Assembly: GCF_037975245.1 (NCBI RefSeq)
Contig: NC_092564.1
Coordinates: 10,020,484 to 10,084,483 of the forward strand
Reading direction: 5' to 3'
Length of the DNA: 64,000 bases
From: Apostichopus japonicus
Lineage: Eukaryota > Echinodermata > Holothuroidea > Aspidochirotida > Stichopodidae
The translations under genes and the position numbers were made by a program. Position 1 is the stretch's first letter. Each line of letters opens with the position of its first letter. Shown here piece by piece: positions 22,683 through 34,900 of this stretch. The notes under the pieces are model-generated. The model searched no databases. It saw nothing but the letters and a program-made list of their open reading frames with translations, and was not told where the DNA came from.

Positions 22683-24240
22683 TATTATTATTATTATTAT
22701 ACAAAATTTCTATAGCGCCTTATCCAATCAGAAATTGCTCTAAGGCGCTTTACAGTAAAATACAAACAATCATGATATACAAATATATAAATCGATAATG
22801 TAAGGTATAAAAAGGGTAGAAAATTTGTTAAATACCAACTGACAATAAATTGTATAAAAACTGCAAATGTAAAAGCGAAAATGATACAAACAAATTCTTA
22901 AAATTTAAAATATATATAAATCTGACAACAATTTAAAATTTAAAAGCGCTATAAACGCAAAAACGCAAAATGGAAAATGCGTAGTAATAATGTGACAATA
23001 AATAGTATAGAAAACACAGTTAATGGAATGCAGATCTAAATAGAAAGGTTTTGACTAGTTTTTTAAATTCATCTATATTTTTGGCACACTTAGCTTCCTC
23101 CGATAAACTGTTCCATAATGTCGCAGATGAGTAATCGAAACGCCTGTTTCCGTATGTAGAAGTTTTAATGACAGGTTTGGTAAGTAAGGACTTGGATTCT
23201 GAGCGTAGAGATCGAGTAGGCTTGTATTTATGCATTAATTCAGAGAGGTAGATAGGGGCTAAACCATTAAGTGACTTATATGTATATAACAGAATCTTAT
23301 AATTGAACCTGCAATGAATCGGCAACCAATGTAAGTCACGTAATACGGGTGTAATATGCTCATGTCTACGAGTGCGACTTACAAGCCGTGCAGCGCGATT
23401 CTGAACTCGCTGAAGGCGATCGGTTAGCTTGTGAGGCAGGCCATATAGCAGTGCATTGCAGTAGTCCAGTTTTGATGTCACAAGGGCATGGATTAAAGTC
23501 TTACATGCATCATCTGAGATATACCTTCTAATTTTGCCAATATTCCGGATCTGCCAATAACAGGACTTACAGATAGAGTCAACTTGATTATCCATGGTAA
23601 GATTGTGATCAAGATATACACCTAAATTCTTTACTTTAGGAACTGAACATATGGTGTTAGGTCCCATATTTATATACAAGTCTTGAATAGCATTACCCTG
23701 AAATTTTGGTGAAAATACAATGAACTCAGTTTTGTCCTGGTTAAGTTTCAAGCAATTAACCCGCATCCACCTGACTATATCTGAAAGGCATGCTTGGACC
23801 TTTAAAGATACATCATTCCAGGACTCAAGGGCACCAAAATTCAAATACAATTGTGTATCATCAGCATAACAGTGATGGTTGATGTTATGGCGCTGAATTA
23901 TTTCTCCAACTGGACGGGTAAACATACAATATATCAAAGGACCAAGTACAGATCCTTGTGGCACCCCAAATCTTAGCTGTTTCTCGTTAGATATAACATT
24001 ATCAATTTGTATACATTGCATTCTGTCCCTAAAATATGATTTAAACCATTTTAATGAGTTTGACGCAATTCCAAAAGTATGTTGGAGACGATTAAATAAG
24101 ATCTCATGATCAATAAGATCGAAGGCTGCCGATAGGTCCAACATGACCATCATTGTTTGGGACCTCTTGTCAAGAGCTGCAGCAATATCGTTATGTACTC
24201 TTAGGCTATGAAGTTGCCACAAAATACTACCCAGCATAAG
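22683..24240 (-). mobile_element. 5'-truncated non-LTR retrotransposon (L2/CR1-like LINE)
   Basis: A minus-strand element ends in an (ATT)n tail at about 22683-22700, after a 3' tail containing the gcgccttagagc-like motif common to LINE tails. The reverse transcriptase frame occupies 23020-24237. The 5' end stops at a short satellite at about 24240. Confidence 0.82.
23020..24237 (-). CDS. Reverse transcriptase, C-terminal part (LINE ORF2 fragment)
   Basis: An uninterrupted frame of 405 residues copies LINE RNA into DNA at the target site. Visible RT blocks: LDLSAAFDLIDHEIL, FGVPQGSVLGPL, the catalytic YADDTQLYL, LNQDKTEF, and a thumb and C-terminal region with LWNSLSEEAK and FKKLVKTFLF. The N-terminal endonuclease and fingers are missing, so the copy is dead on arrival although its frame is intact, which suggests a fairly recent insertion. 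Clade call (L2/CR1-like) rests on these motifs only. Confidence 0.85.
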   Translation of the reverse strand: MLGSILWQLHSLRVHNDIAAALDKRSQTMMVMLDLSAAFDLIDHEILFNRLQHTFGIASNSLKWFKSYFRDRMQCIQIDNVISNEKQLRFGVPQGSVLGPLIYCMFTRPVGEIIQRHNINHHCYADDTQLYLNFGALESWNDVSLKVQACLSDIVRWMRVNCLKLNQDKTEFIVFSPKFQGNAIQDLYINMGPNTICSVPKVKNLGVYLDHNLTMDNQVDSICKSCYWQIRNIGKIRRYISDDACKTLIHALVTSKLDYCNALLYGLPHKLTDRLQRVQNRAARLVSRTRRHEHITPVLRDLHWLPIHCRFNYKILLYTYKSLNGLAPIYLSELMHKYKPTRSLRSESKSLLTKPVIKTSTYGNRRFDYSSATLWNSLSEEAKCAKNIDEFKKLVKTFLFRSAFH

Positions 24241-24290
24241 AAGAGAGGTAAGGAATACATGACAGCAACTGGCAGTTAAATGTCATTACA

Positions 24291-24561
24291 AACTCCCCAC
24301 CACTAAACACACTCCCTAGTAAACATCCCCCCACTAAACACACTCCCACTAAACACTCCCCACAAAACACACTCCCCACTAAACACCCTCCCCACTAAAC
24401 ACCCCCCACTAAACACCCCCACTAAACACTCACACTAAACACTCCCCAGTAAACACACTCCCCAGTAAAAACACTCCCCACAAAACACTCCCCAGTAAAC
24501 ACACTCCCACTAAACACACTCCCACAAAACACATCCCCCACTAAACACACTCCCCACAAGA
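24291..24561. repeat. Short satellite of actaaacactcccc units
   Basis: About 15-18 irregular units of roughly 14-17 bp (cactaaacacactcccc and variants) adjoin the truncated 5' end of the LINE. Confidence 0.9.
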
Positions 24562-25753
24562 AGATGCACTGGCATAATAACAACTGTCACAGTGCTTGGG
24601 TGCATAAGTTTCTGCAACTGCAGTTTTGTTTGGAGGAGTACCTGGTAGCTTTAAGGTAATTGTTGGTCAAATCAACAAAACAACTTTTAAAGAGATCAGC
24701 AGTTCTTACAAAATATGTATTGGTTGCCACGGTTAGTTACATTTTTCTTTGTTACATCCAGACTTGAGTTGATAATCTTCTGTAAAAGTATAAGGACACA
24801 TTAATTCACCAACACAACAACAATCTTATGCTTGGGCTCGTCAGTTCCATTGTCAGGTTGCCAACGGTAATGGATTTCGTTTTTTGGGCATAGCCAACGC
24901 ATTTATCATGGATTTAAGATCCGTGTCATGAAATGCTTCTTGACTGTAATTTTCTTCTCCTTGGGATTGAATCTGAACTGCATCTCGAGTTCTAGCTAAT
25001 TCAGCGACGCTATGATACCATTTCCAGTCACCTAAGAGGACGTATTTACCTCAAACTTTTCGACCCTCGGCTATAAACCATGGTGAGGGCCTGACTACAG
25101 CTTCCCAGATTTATGAATGTTTTTATGATGACCATCTTGTATCTTCAACTGGCAAACACATACACAGCAGCACCAGCAATGCCTCTCCCATAACAAGGAC
25201 CGTCCGATTTGTCCAAGCTGAAATGAAAACAGAGAAGTTGGTTGTGAGAGATTTTGTTCAAATTCCCTGACAGTACAGAAAATGCTACATTTGTTATGGC
25301 TTGGCTTGCTCTGAACTACAATATGTAAGTGATGATGCATCCTCTTAGCAGCGGATAATGCAGCTCAAGATAGTTTTGATGAATTACTAGAGGTTGTTCG
25401 ATGATGTAAATGCCCATACCAATATCATTCATTAACTTAACTATTCAACCTTCCATTTAAAATAGTCTCAACAGTACAATTTCATTTATTTTGTCACAAC
25501 ATAAGTATGACATACCAACATAGGAGATTAAATAACAAAAATTGTGAAAGGAAGTGTACTAAAAAAAAAAAAAGAAGCCTATATAGGGCTTCTTGGATAC
25601 TGACACACCCTGAAAAAACACAGAACTTTACAATTAGGAAAGAGAACAAAAAATCAAACAGAACCACTACCACCCCCCTCCCACACTTTCTCACCCCAGT
25701 TAGCATAAGTACAAGCAATAATTGAGTATAGTAGACAAAAACAATTCACAGTT
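24562..25753. other. Intergenic; LINE 3' flank
   Basis: No gene recognised. The part from about 25480 to 25753 is probably the 3' noncoding tail of the LINE fragment at 25754-25900. Confidence 0.4.
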
Positions 25754-25900
25754 CTAGTACATGTCGATGAAGTGCTTATGTAAGCATTTTTTTAAAGCAA
25801 CTAAAGAAGGCATCCCCTTTAAATTTAAAGGTAATGGATTCCAAAGTGTAATGGTCCGATGATGGAATCTATTTTTAGAGATTTGACATTTTCTGTCAGG
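25754..25900 (-). pseudogene. LINE reverse transcriptase C-terminus fragment
   Basis: The minus strand reads RKCQISKNRFHHRTITLWN, then PLPLNLKGMPSLVALKKCLH to a stop at 25754. The LWNPLP and following helix match the extreme C-terminus of CR1/L2-type reverse transcriptases, as in the better copy at 23020-24237. Only about 48 residues remain. Confidence 0.7.
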
Positions 25901-28900
25901 TTACCTGAAGGGTACTTTCAACTGCATGATCAGGACTAAAAATGACAGCCATCTTGATACTGCTTCTGATCGTTCATCCAAATCCGGCCCTTTATTTCTT
26001 CAAAGTCCACTGCCTCTGGAAAACGTAACCTGTAAGAAACATTGAACACTGGCTCAACCTCAAAATCTTTGAAAAATTTCACACCGTTTTTTTCTTTCTT
26101 TTACTATTTCCTCCATCTTAAGTTAAACTAAATCAGTCCTAACAATCAGACTATTTCCACACAGCATTTTCTATACATTCTAAATTATCAACCATCTCAT
26201 ACTTCAAAAGACTAAACATGATTACAAAACCTTTTGCAAAGGTTCTTGAAGGCTTATATATGGAACTTGTTTTCAGAGTATAGGCCAACTTATAACATAT
26301 TTTAGGTCAGTAGCACATCCGAATGCACTTAGTTGCCTTACTTGAAACTATGAAAGGTTTTTCTCTATCAATTCAAAGGGATAGCATCGCAAGATGTAAA
26401 CATTCTGGAACTTCTGGTATACAAAGAAAGAAGATGCGCATGAGCAAGTTGGAGAGTATAAAATATACTTAAAATGCCAAGACATGTCTCTCTTCTTGCT
26501 CTTAAAAAACAGTTTTGTGAATTTAATTCCATATTCCTCGAACAAAACAACGATTTCCCTTTGTTTCTTGATTCATATATTTATCTTCGCTGACTTGCAC
26601 TTCACAATTATATTTCCATTCAAGAAACTATTACAGACGAGACGATACATAATTTACCATCGGCTGGAGTGGCAAAACTTTTCTGAAGAAATTCTGTCTC
26701 TCCGTCGTACCACGAGTAAATAACCTAAACCAATGCAAATCTTCCCCCATGGTTTCTTGTAAAAAGCAGTTCTAGTTAAATTTAAGTTGTTTTAAAGTCA
26801 ATTTTGTTCTTTTCAGCATTTTCCTGGCTTTTCTATTTATTTGGTTTTCTTCACCATTCCTATAGCCCCTGCCAAAATCCATAATATCACAGACCATTTG
26901 TTTGTAAATGGTTGGTCTTTTTTAGGATTCTTGAAGGAGAGTGCATTTAGTCAGGCTGTACCGATTCCACTAAGCAACCCTAGCAATGTACCATCTCTGA
27001 GTGAAAAAGTATTCAGGTCACTATTCACATCCCAAAATTGTAACCCCAAATTATTTACTGAAAATGAACATTTTTTTCAGCTGATCTTCAATTTATGGTC
27101 TTCAAAAATATAACCATTTAGTTGTATTAGATGGTTGATCTAAATATCAGCCTCTTTAGTAGTAATAATTGCAAACACCTTGCAAACATTTGCACACTTC
27201 AAATCCCAGATTCAACTGTGGACAGTTTATAAGACTTTGTAGCAGATCTACAAGACAACCAATAAAAAACATTGTTTAAGCTATATACCCAAGGGGAAAA
27301 AAAAAATCAATTCTTGCTTAACAAATACCCCTTTTTTTTGGCTGTTTACTCAAATTGGTTGAAATCTTTCTCTTCTGATCCCAATAGAGATGTAATTTAT
27401 AGAAACAGAGATATGCCGACTCCAGAGACAATTACATAATTATTAGGATGTTTCCACTGTTTTTGTTAACATTTTGAAGCGACGAAGAACAAATTCTGAA
27501 CAATAAGCAAAGAAGTAATGAAAAGAAAAATACTAATCCTTCTTCAGTCATTCAAGCAAATCCATGATCTGGTCCTCTTCCAAAATCACAATTGACAATG
27601 GCATCACTTAAATCATCGGAGCAGAGATGCCTGCCTGAAGTGCCGCTCCCTATCATATTAATCAATATTAAGGATCAAGTTATTCTTAGCAGAAGATACA
27701 GGACACCTCTGGGACCCGACCTAGTTTTTCAGAGACTCGATCCTAGCTCTAACTATGTGTTGAACAAGCTTATCAAATTTCTCCCCTAAATTTTAAAGTC
27801 ATTGAAGTTAACCACATTTTCTGGGGCCTTTTTTTGCCCTTATAAATATATATTACAGTAAGATTAAATTTTGACAGCAATGGAAGAATAGGATTGGAAA
27901 TATAAATTACTCCCTTTTCACAGTTATTAATCAGAACTTTACTACAAGCATCCTAATATATCTGGAATTGTCTGACTTCATTCAGAGATGGGTAAAATCA
28001 TGGCCTCGATATTTTCGTTGGCCATGGATGAGCAGGTCTAGATAAACATCACAAGATGTCGAACACAGCCAACCATTTCCCTAGCTATTTACCCATCTTT
28101 GGCAAGTTTCTCTTGTTCCTACATACTTTAATTTATGTGTTAATTTCTAACATAGTTTTTATCCAAGTCTAAAACGAATATCCACCTTTGGACAGAGGGT
28201 ATGGGCACCAGCTCTAGACGAGATATTTCCACGTTTTTTTTTGGCAAATTGATGTCACATAGCATCCTAAGTGACACAAAATTTTAACTTACAAACATGA
28301 ACAGCTGCATACCGATAATTCTGTCCTATTTCTTTACTTTGGTTCAATTCCACTTTTGGTTTTCTTTCACTGTTAGTCCTATTAGCCATAAGCGTATACT
28401 CAGAATGAGGGGCTCGCATAAATATTTTGTTTGGAGTAGCAATTCCAAAACAAAATAATAAACAGAATTTGTAAACAAAGTAGCAATTCTCAGATCCAAA
28501 TAACAAAGTTTGCAAGATTCCCAATCATCAAGAATTTTAATGGACTCATGGTAAATTTCATTCAAACAACAAACAGTGATACAATTTAACAAAGGCAACT
28601 TTTAGTTTGTAAAAAATGCATTATCCACTTAAGAAAAAAGAAAGAAAAAGAAGATAGATAGATACTTCCTTATGATAAGAATATGCCTCTAATCTACAAA
28701 CTATATTCACTATCAAACAGACCGACAGAAAGAAAAAAGGAAACCTATTGGGTGTGTGGAATGTGGTCTATCAACCTATGGGAAGGGCAAAGAGGGGGGT
28801 ACCCTTAAGAATGGCCGATTTGAGAGACGATCTCAAGAAATGAATATTCATGAGCTGGTTGATCAAGTTAAAATATCAAATGCAACTTTAAGAAGCATCA

Positions 28901-29750
28901 TCTTAGCAAATAAATTATAGGAAAGAACAATTTGCTAACATTCATTTTCTGCAAGTACTTATGTACAAATAAGAAATTATTCACGAAAAAAATACAAAAA
29001 AACACATAGATAAAATACACAGCTACAGGGTTTCATCTGTCTTATCAGTATTTCCACGTTTTATCACTTAGTTAGTTACAGGCCATTAAAACTTATCAGA
29101 GAGTGAAATATGGGCACCTTAACTTGGTCGATCCCCTAAATGGACCAAGGAGAGTCCAGTGGGACATGGAAGAGACAATCAGGGGACACCTATCTGTTAA
29201 CAATTCTGATAAAAATTTGTTCTCACATTACAAAATATCAAATCTTAACTGCACACTACTTGGTGTCAAAAGGCCCTAAATTTTACAGTCAACACTAATC
29301 CCTGCTGGTAAACTTTCATTAGATCACAAAGATCTTTTGCTTATAACAAGCTAACATCTCACAGTCAATTGCTTTAAATCAATGAAGGAAAAATTGTCCC
29401 ATGTGACTGTTCACAAAGTCCTTAACATGCAAAATATATCATTATATCCTTTAACACATCTTTTTTTCCAGTAGCAAGAAAACAGAAACATGATTGGGTC
29501 ATAGGTCACTCCAGTTTTCAGTTTAAAAATTAAAAATATACTGGTTTTTGGAGAAACAGTCGATGTGCTTGGAAGAAGAGGAAGAAATATGACCTTTGAC
29601 CAATCAAATGCGGTATCTCCTTGTCTAACCAAACATGAACTCCACAAGTAATATAATCTCTCTTGGCTGGTAGTCAAATTCCTTCTCTTGATGGTTCAAC
29701 TTGTGTAGTGTTCATGGCATTATTTTGAGAGAGAGAAAAAACCTGAGTGC
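25901..29750. other. Downstream region of hnRNP copy 1; no coding sequence seen
   Basis: AT-rich, with only short frames lacking domains. It may hold the rest of the 3'UTR exon of the hnRNP gene and its poly(A) site (minus-strand AATAAA at about 26836 and 25992), but the end cannot be placed from sequence. Confidence 0.35.
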
Positions 29751-29817
29751 ACCTTTGTGCACAGAATTGAGTTGGGACAATCCTTCACTGCTATATACAC
29801 AACCTCCTAGCAACAAT
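29750..29817 (-). other. Start of 3'UTR exon of hnRNP copy 1
   Basis: In the gene's sense the acceptor tttgtttgccacag is followed by ATTGTTGC, then AGGTTGTGTATATAG and CAGTGAAGGATT. About 45 bp after the acceptor, and some branch-point-side sequence (aactgat), are shared with 48670-48737 in the paralogue. With the donor at 31816 this defines a 1,999-bp 3'UTR intron. The 3' end of the exon is not placed. Confidence 0.7.
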
Positions 29818-31820
29818 CTGTGGCAAACAAAGGGACGAAACATATCAGTTCATTAGAGTAGCTCGAATATGAAGGCATTCAATTGGTTAACAGTGATCAC
29901 ATGATTCACCCAACTGACTTGTTCCTAAGGCAACAGACTCCCGACTGTTGCCATGTCTGAAAATTCCAGCAAGCTTCATCTTTGAGCTTAAGGGTTTTTA
30001 TTCAATGCCCTTCTCTCATCTAGTACCTTTATCGCATATCAAACAATTTTCAAGGTAAATTTCTGCCAATTTCAAAGAGCTTCATAGCACATATCCAACA
30101 AGCTGCTACAACTATCAGCAGACTAGCAGTTCGCAACAAAAGTTTTTTATATTGTAAAAAAAAAAACACCGAAATCAATTTAGCCCAAAACAATTCAATT
30201 TGAATGCAGGGGATAAACTCTTGTTATGTCCCCTGCACTTCCATTTCCAGACTTTAAGGAAAGATGTTACAAACATCAATTTTTCCAAGGAGTCCTGATC
30301 TTTTCATTGCAGCCATCCTTGGGCAGCTCTCAGGAAATACTGCAACTAATAAGCTGACAAATCCAATAACCTGGCACCACCTTTAGAGATCCATGATGAT
30401 ATTTTTCAGACAATCAGAAGTGGGAATCATATAATGACTTCTTTGCAACCCTACACCAGGAACGATACTTGATGTAGAGTTGCAAGGCAATCGCAACATA
30501 TCAAAACTAACAGAGAAGTCATAACGCAACTAAAATATCACATCAGACAAAAATACAGTGAAATTGACCTAGCAAAACAAGATTAACATCCCAGCTAACC
30601 ATGTTCAGATGATTCTGTATTTTGAGTTTGACTGACACAGCTTTTTGTTCAGTTGACACTAACTTATTGTTTTTGTAATTCTGCTCATCTTCATCTCTGT
30701 GAATTGCTAACAGAGATCCCATATTCCTGCAAGGCTCAACATTGTGTCTGGACACACCCCCCCTTCCCCCCAACCCTAATTTACACCTTACTGAGTCATT
30801 ACTTAGCGAAACCACCGACTTCAACTTCACTATCACCATTGTCGGACAGGAATGTTGTTGTGATAATCATACTACCCTGGAGAATGAAATCTGAAAGGTT
30901 TCAACAAATTTGACTAAATCCATTTCAAAGCTGATTTGAATGTCCCTTCAACTACACTGAAGAAGCAGTGTTACTTCTTGATGGTTTTACAGAGTGTTGG
31001 CTTCCAATTCCTTTAGGTTTTATGATTCCTTATCTAGTGTAATATCATTCAATAATTATATTTCGCTTTCAGCACCAGTGGAATACACTGATCTCGTAGC
31101 ATTTTACTATAAACCCTATCCAAACTTGCCACAGAAATTATTTTGGGTGCAAAAGACGAGTTAATCTGCACCGTGTACTCCAAATCAACTTATGCTAGAT
31201 TGGATGAAAAGCAGTTTAAAAATAATTCAAACCTACCATTGTTTCTTTCCACTACAAACCCTGCATGCGTTTACCCACCTTATCACTGTTAAACCCACTG
31301 TGAAGGAATTATGAACCTTTTTTTCTGTCCAACAGAAAACTTTACATGAAGTCAAAAACTCTGGTGCAAGAATTCCCCACCAGTATCTCTAACTAAGTTT
31401 CGAGAAGTTTCCACATAAACACTGTGATCAAATGTCTGATATATGACCAGTATCTGTAAGTTCACAGAAATTGTCTTCAAAACCTTCTTTTTCTGGTGGG
31501 GAGGTGTGGGAAGGGGGGGGGGACATTTTTTCAGAGAAACTTTAAACAAAGGTTTCATTTTATTGTCAAATGTCACATGGCCTAAGAAGCATCTTAGAAA
31601 CCATTAAATTTAGACTGACAACTTGTATCAGATAAGAATTAATGTTTAACTTGGTTCCAACAATCTGTGACCACCACTTTTTTAACTATTTCAATAGTCA
31701 GAAAAGTTACGGAAAAGCCATAACTGACCTAATGGGAAAGTTGTGATGTTGGTGTTCTTATGTTGGACACCTGATCTGAGGAGTCAATGTCAGACCTAAC
31801 AAGGACCTACACTTACCTCT

Positions 31821-31900
31821 CTAATACCTCCGGTTTCCTCCTCCTCTTCCTCCGGAACGGCCAAAGCCGCCACCACCACCTCCACCACTTCCGTAAGAAC
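31821..31900 (-). CDS. hnRNP copy 1 exon 11: C-terminus and stop
   Basis: Acceptor ttctgacag, phase 1. Codes for SYGSGGGGGGGFGRSGGRGG, then GNRRY and TAG at 31821-31823. A consensus donor (AGAG|GTAAGT) follows the stop after four bases, so transcription and splicing continue into a 3'UTR exon at 29817. Confidence 0.88.
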
Positions 31901-34900
31901 CTGTCAGAATAATCAAACAAAGAGATCTTAATGTATTTAACCAAATCACATGGATACCAGGAGCTACCACATTAAATGATATATACATCGGGTAACTGTC
32001 TAGGGCAGGGTTTCACTTACTTCATGCCCCCACGAACCCCCTGTGGATGTCAGTTGTCCACGAACCCCCAACTTTTCTAGACAAGATCTGAGTCATTATT
32101 ATATTATAATACGCATAACAGTGTTCGTAAAATATCAAGTTCAGCTCTTTATCTACATGACATACTGTCATGCGTACACCAACTTCACCAAAGTCATGCG
32201 GCCTGTGTCTGTTTCATAATTCAGTTATTTATCACATGCACGGTACCGTACAGCTATGGCAACATATGCGTATGGAACGCGAAAAGAGTTTGTCGATAGG
32301 TACCACTTTTGTAAGTACTAAATTATATGATATATCAGATTTTAGTTCAACAAAAAGTGCTCTAGTTTTGACTTTCAGAATTGTCTCACAAACTCCCTGG
32401 GATGGACTCATGCACCCCCTGGGGGTTCATGCACCCCAGTTAGGGAACCCCTAGGGTAAACAATGTCATAAGCTTGTAACTTTTCCAACACATAGGAAGT
32501 CAATCACGAAACAGTTAGATTAAGCTGTCATCATGGTATAAAGAGTACGTGAAACTGATACAAGAATTACTAAAAAGGTAAACAAAGGAGAAGATAAAAA
32601 AGAAAGAACTAGAAACTGCTAGGAAATTCCTCATGTTTTTTTAAAAGTCAGATGGCATGATGATTTGGACATCTCCAAGATCGAACTCGAGGGTAAAATG
32701 GTTAATAACTTGTCTTTTATATATATTATCACTAACAAACCTTCCTCACCTCCATATGGTCCAGAGCTGCCTCCACCCCCACTTCCTCCGTAGCTACTTC
32801 TACCACCTCTCATGGGACCAAAGCTGGACCCTTGATTACCGTAATCATCATTGTAACCACCTTGGAAAAGTGAATATTAAGGGAAATAATGAACACATAT
32901 TGAAACTAGAGAAAGGTTACGAAAACAGACCAAAAACAAGAGTTTCTATATTACTAGCCATGACTGCAAAGCTAGGGGGGTTCCGTGCAGAGGAAGATTT
33001 GTGGTATTCAGTAACTGAAGAAAAGTCATGCATTGTATAGGTCCTACCGATTCAAACATGTATCTTATCTCAAAGTGGCTTTGATTGGAAGGTTTAAACA
33101 ATTTTGGTCAAAACAAAGTTTTTTTTTTTGCATTGAAGCCAGAGTTTTGAAGAATTCAGTCAAATATATCCCTAAAATTCGCTCCAGGTAAGAACTATAC
33201 ACTTTTTGCAAATATCCATACTCATAATCTGTTGCTCCTATCCGCACTGGATCAACATCATTAGCTATTACGATATATAATTCATATGGGTGACTCACAC
33301 AATTACCGTATGAAAAGCCATAGACAGCTATTTCTTATACAGTACAGTTTGGTAAAAGTATGTAGCTCATTACTTGATTATTGAGTGTTTTTCAGAGAAC
33401 AACACCTCATAAATCCACATTATCAATTGCAACACACATTGCCATGTGTAGGCTACCTACCAATAACACATGTTTGATGAAACTGAGTTATGATTGTCTA
33501 GTTATTGCATTTTGAACATTCTGACGTTTGACCCTGTTACCTCATTAATAATCATTATATGAGAACCAAAATCAATAGGGTTTAGGGAACCACCCACCCA
33601 TCAAGTATGTTATTGATCAATCATTCCCTTGTCTAGATATTGTGCATACAAACTTCTGTTACTAAAATAAGGATCAGCTCCGCTTCCTCATAAATATGCA
33701 TGATATCAACTGCAAGACACTAGCATGTATAGGTGGTCTACCAAAATCACCATACCAAGTTTGAAGAAACTCCAACTTGGGTTTGCAAAGTTATTACAAT
33801 TTGAAGATTTTGACGTTTGACCTTGTGAGCTTATTAATATTCATGATATACAAACATCTGTTGTAAAAATTGTCGATCAGCTCCGCCTCCTCCTAAATAT
33901 GCATGATATTAACTGCAAGACAAATCAGCATGTTTAGGCCGTCTACCTATATCACCATACCAAGTTTGAAGAAACTTAAACTTGTGGTTGCAAAGTTATT
34001 GCAATTTGAAGATTTATATTCATGATATGAGCACCAAAATCAATAGGGTTCATCAACTCATTATGAACCACCCATACTACCCAGTATAGCATTGATCAAT
34101 CATTCCCTTGTTGAGTTATCATGCATACAAACTCAAAGTGTCACACACACACACACACACACATGCCAACCTGACAACAAAGGTTCCTTTGCTTGCAGCA
34201 AGGAACCAAAAACCCATCAAGATACATAAAGGGCATTGAAATTCCCAGAACAATCACCAACACCTTTTCAAAGAAGAGGCTAACATTTCATAGAACTCTA
34301 AGATACAAATTGATGAGCAAACATTGTAATAGTAAACAGACAAGATTGATGACAATGGAAAAGGACAAGACTACAAAGCACAAATGACGAATACGTTGTA
34401 AAGTGCCTGTGACAAAATGTTTCTATGTGGCATGTGCAAATGAAATGGTCCACTCGTTTTCTAGATATAGGGGTGCATGTTTAGAACTTGTACCTACAGG
34501 CTCTCATCACACATACACACACATGTATGTAGCTTCATAACTCCACTGCTGCAATGCTCATGGTGGTGTAAAAATAGTAGAGGAAACTAAGTTTTCTTCA
34601 ATAAATGTACACAAAGAATAGAAGGAAACTTGGAAACAGCTAGCAGTATTGCCCCCAAAACGGTGAAATACTGACAAACCACTTACCCCCTTTTTTGTGG
34701 CAACAGTATGTTACTGTTTTTTGGGACAGTACACAACTGTCTTTGTGAATATCTAACATTAAAAAAAGAGGACATTTTAACTTTGTAACTAAGCAATGAA
34801 CTTTAGAACACCAGATTTGGGGCCAATACAACATCTGTTCTATGATGAGGCAAACAATATAACATTTTCAAGGATTTACCAGAATTATATCCCCCACCGT

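Noticed and set aside
32657-33040. Plus-strand 127-residue frame
   Set aside because: It is antisense to hnRNP copy 1 exon 10 and runs on into the intron.
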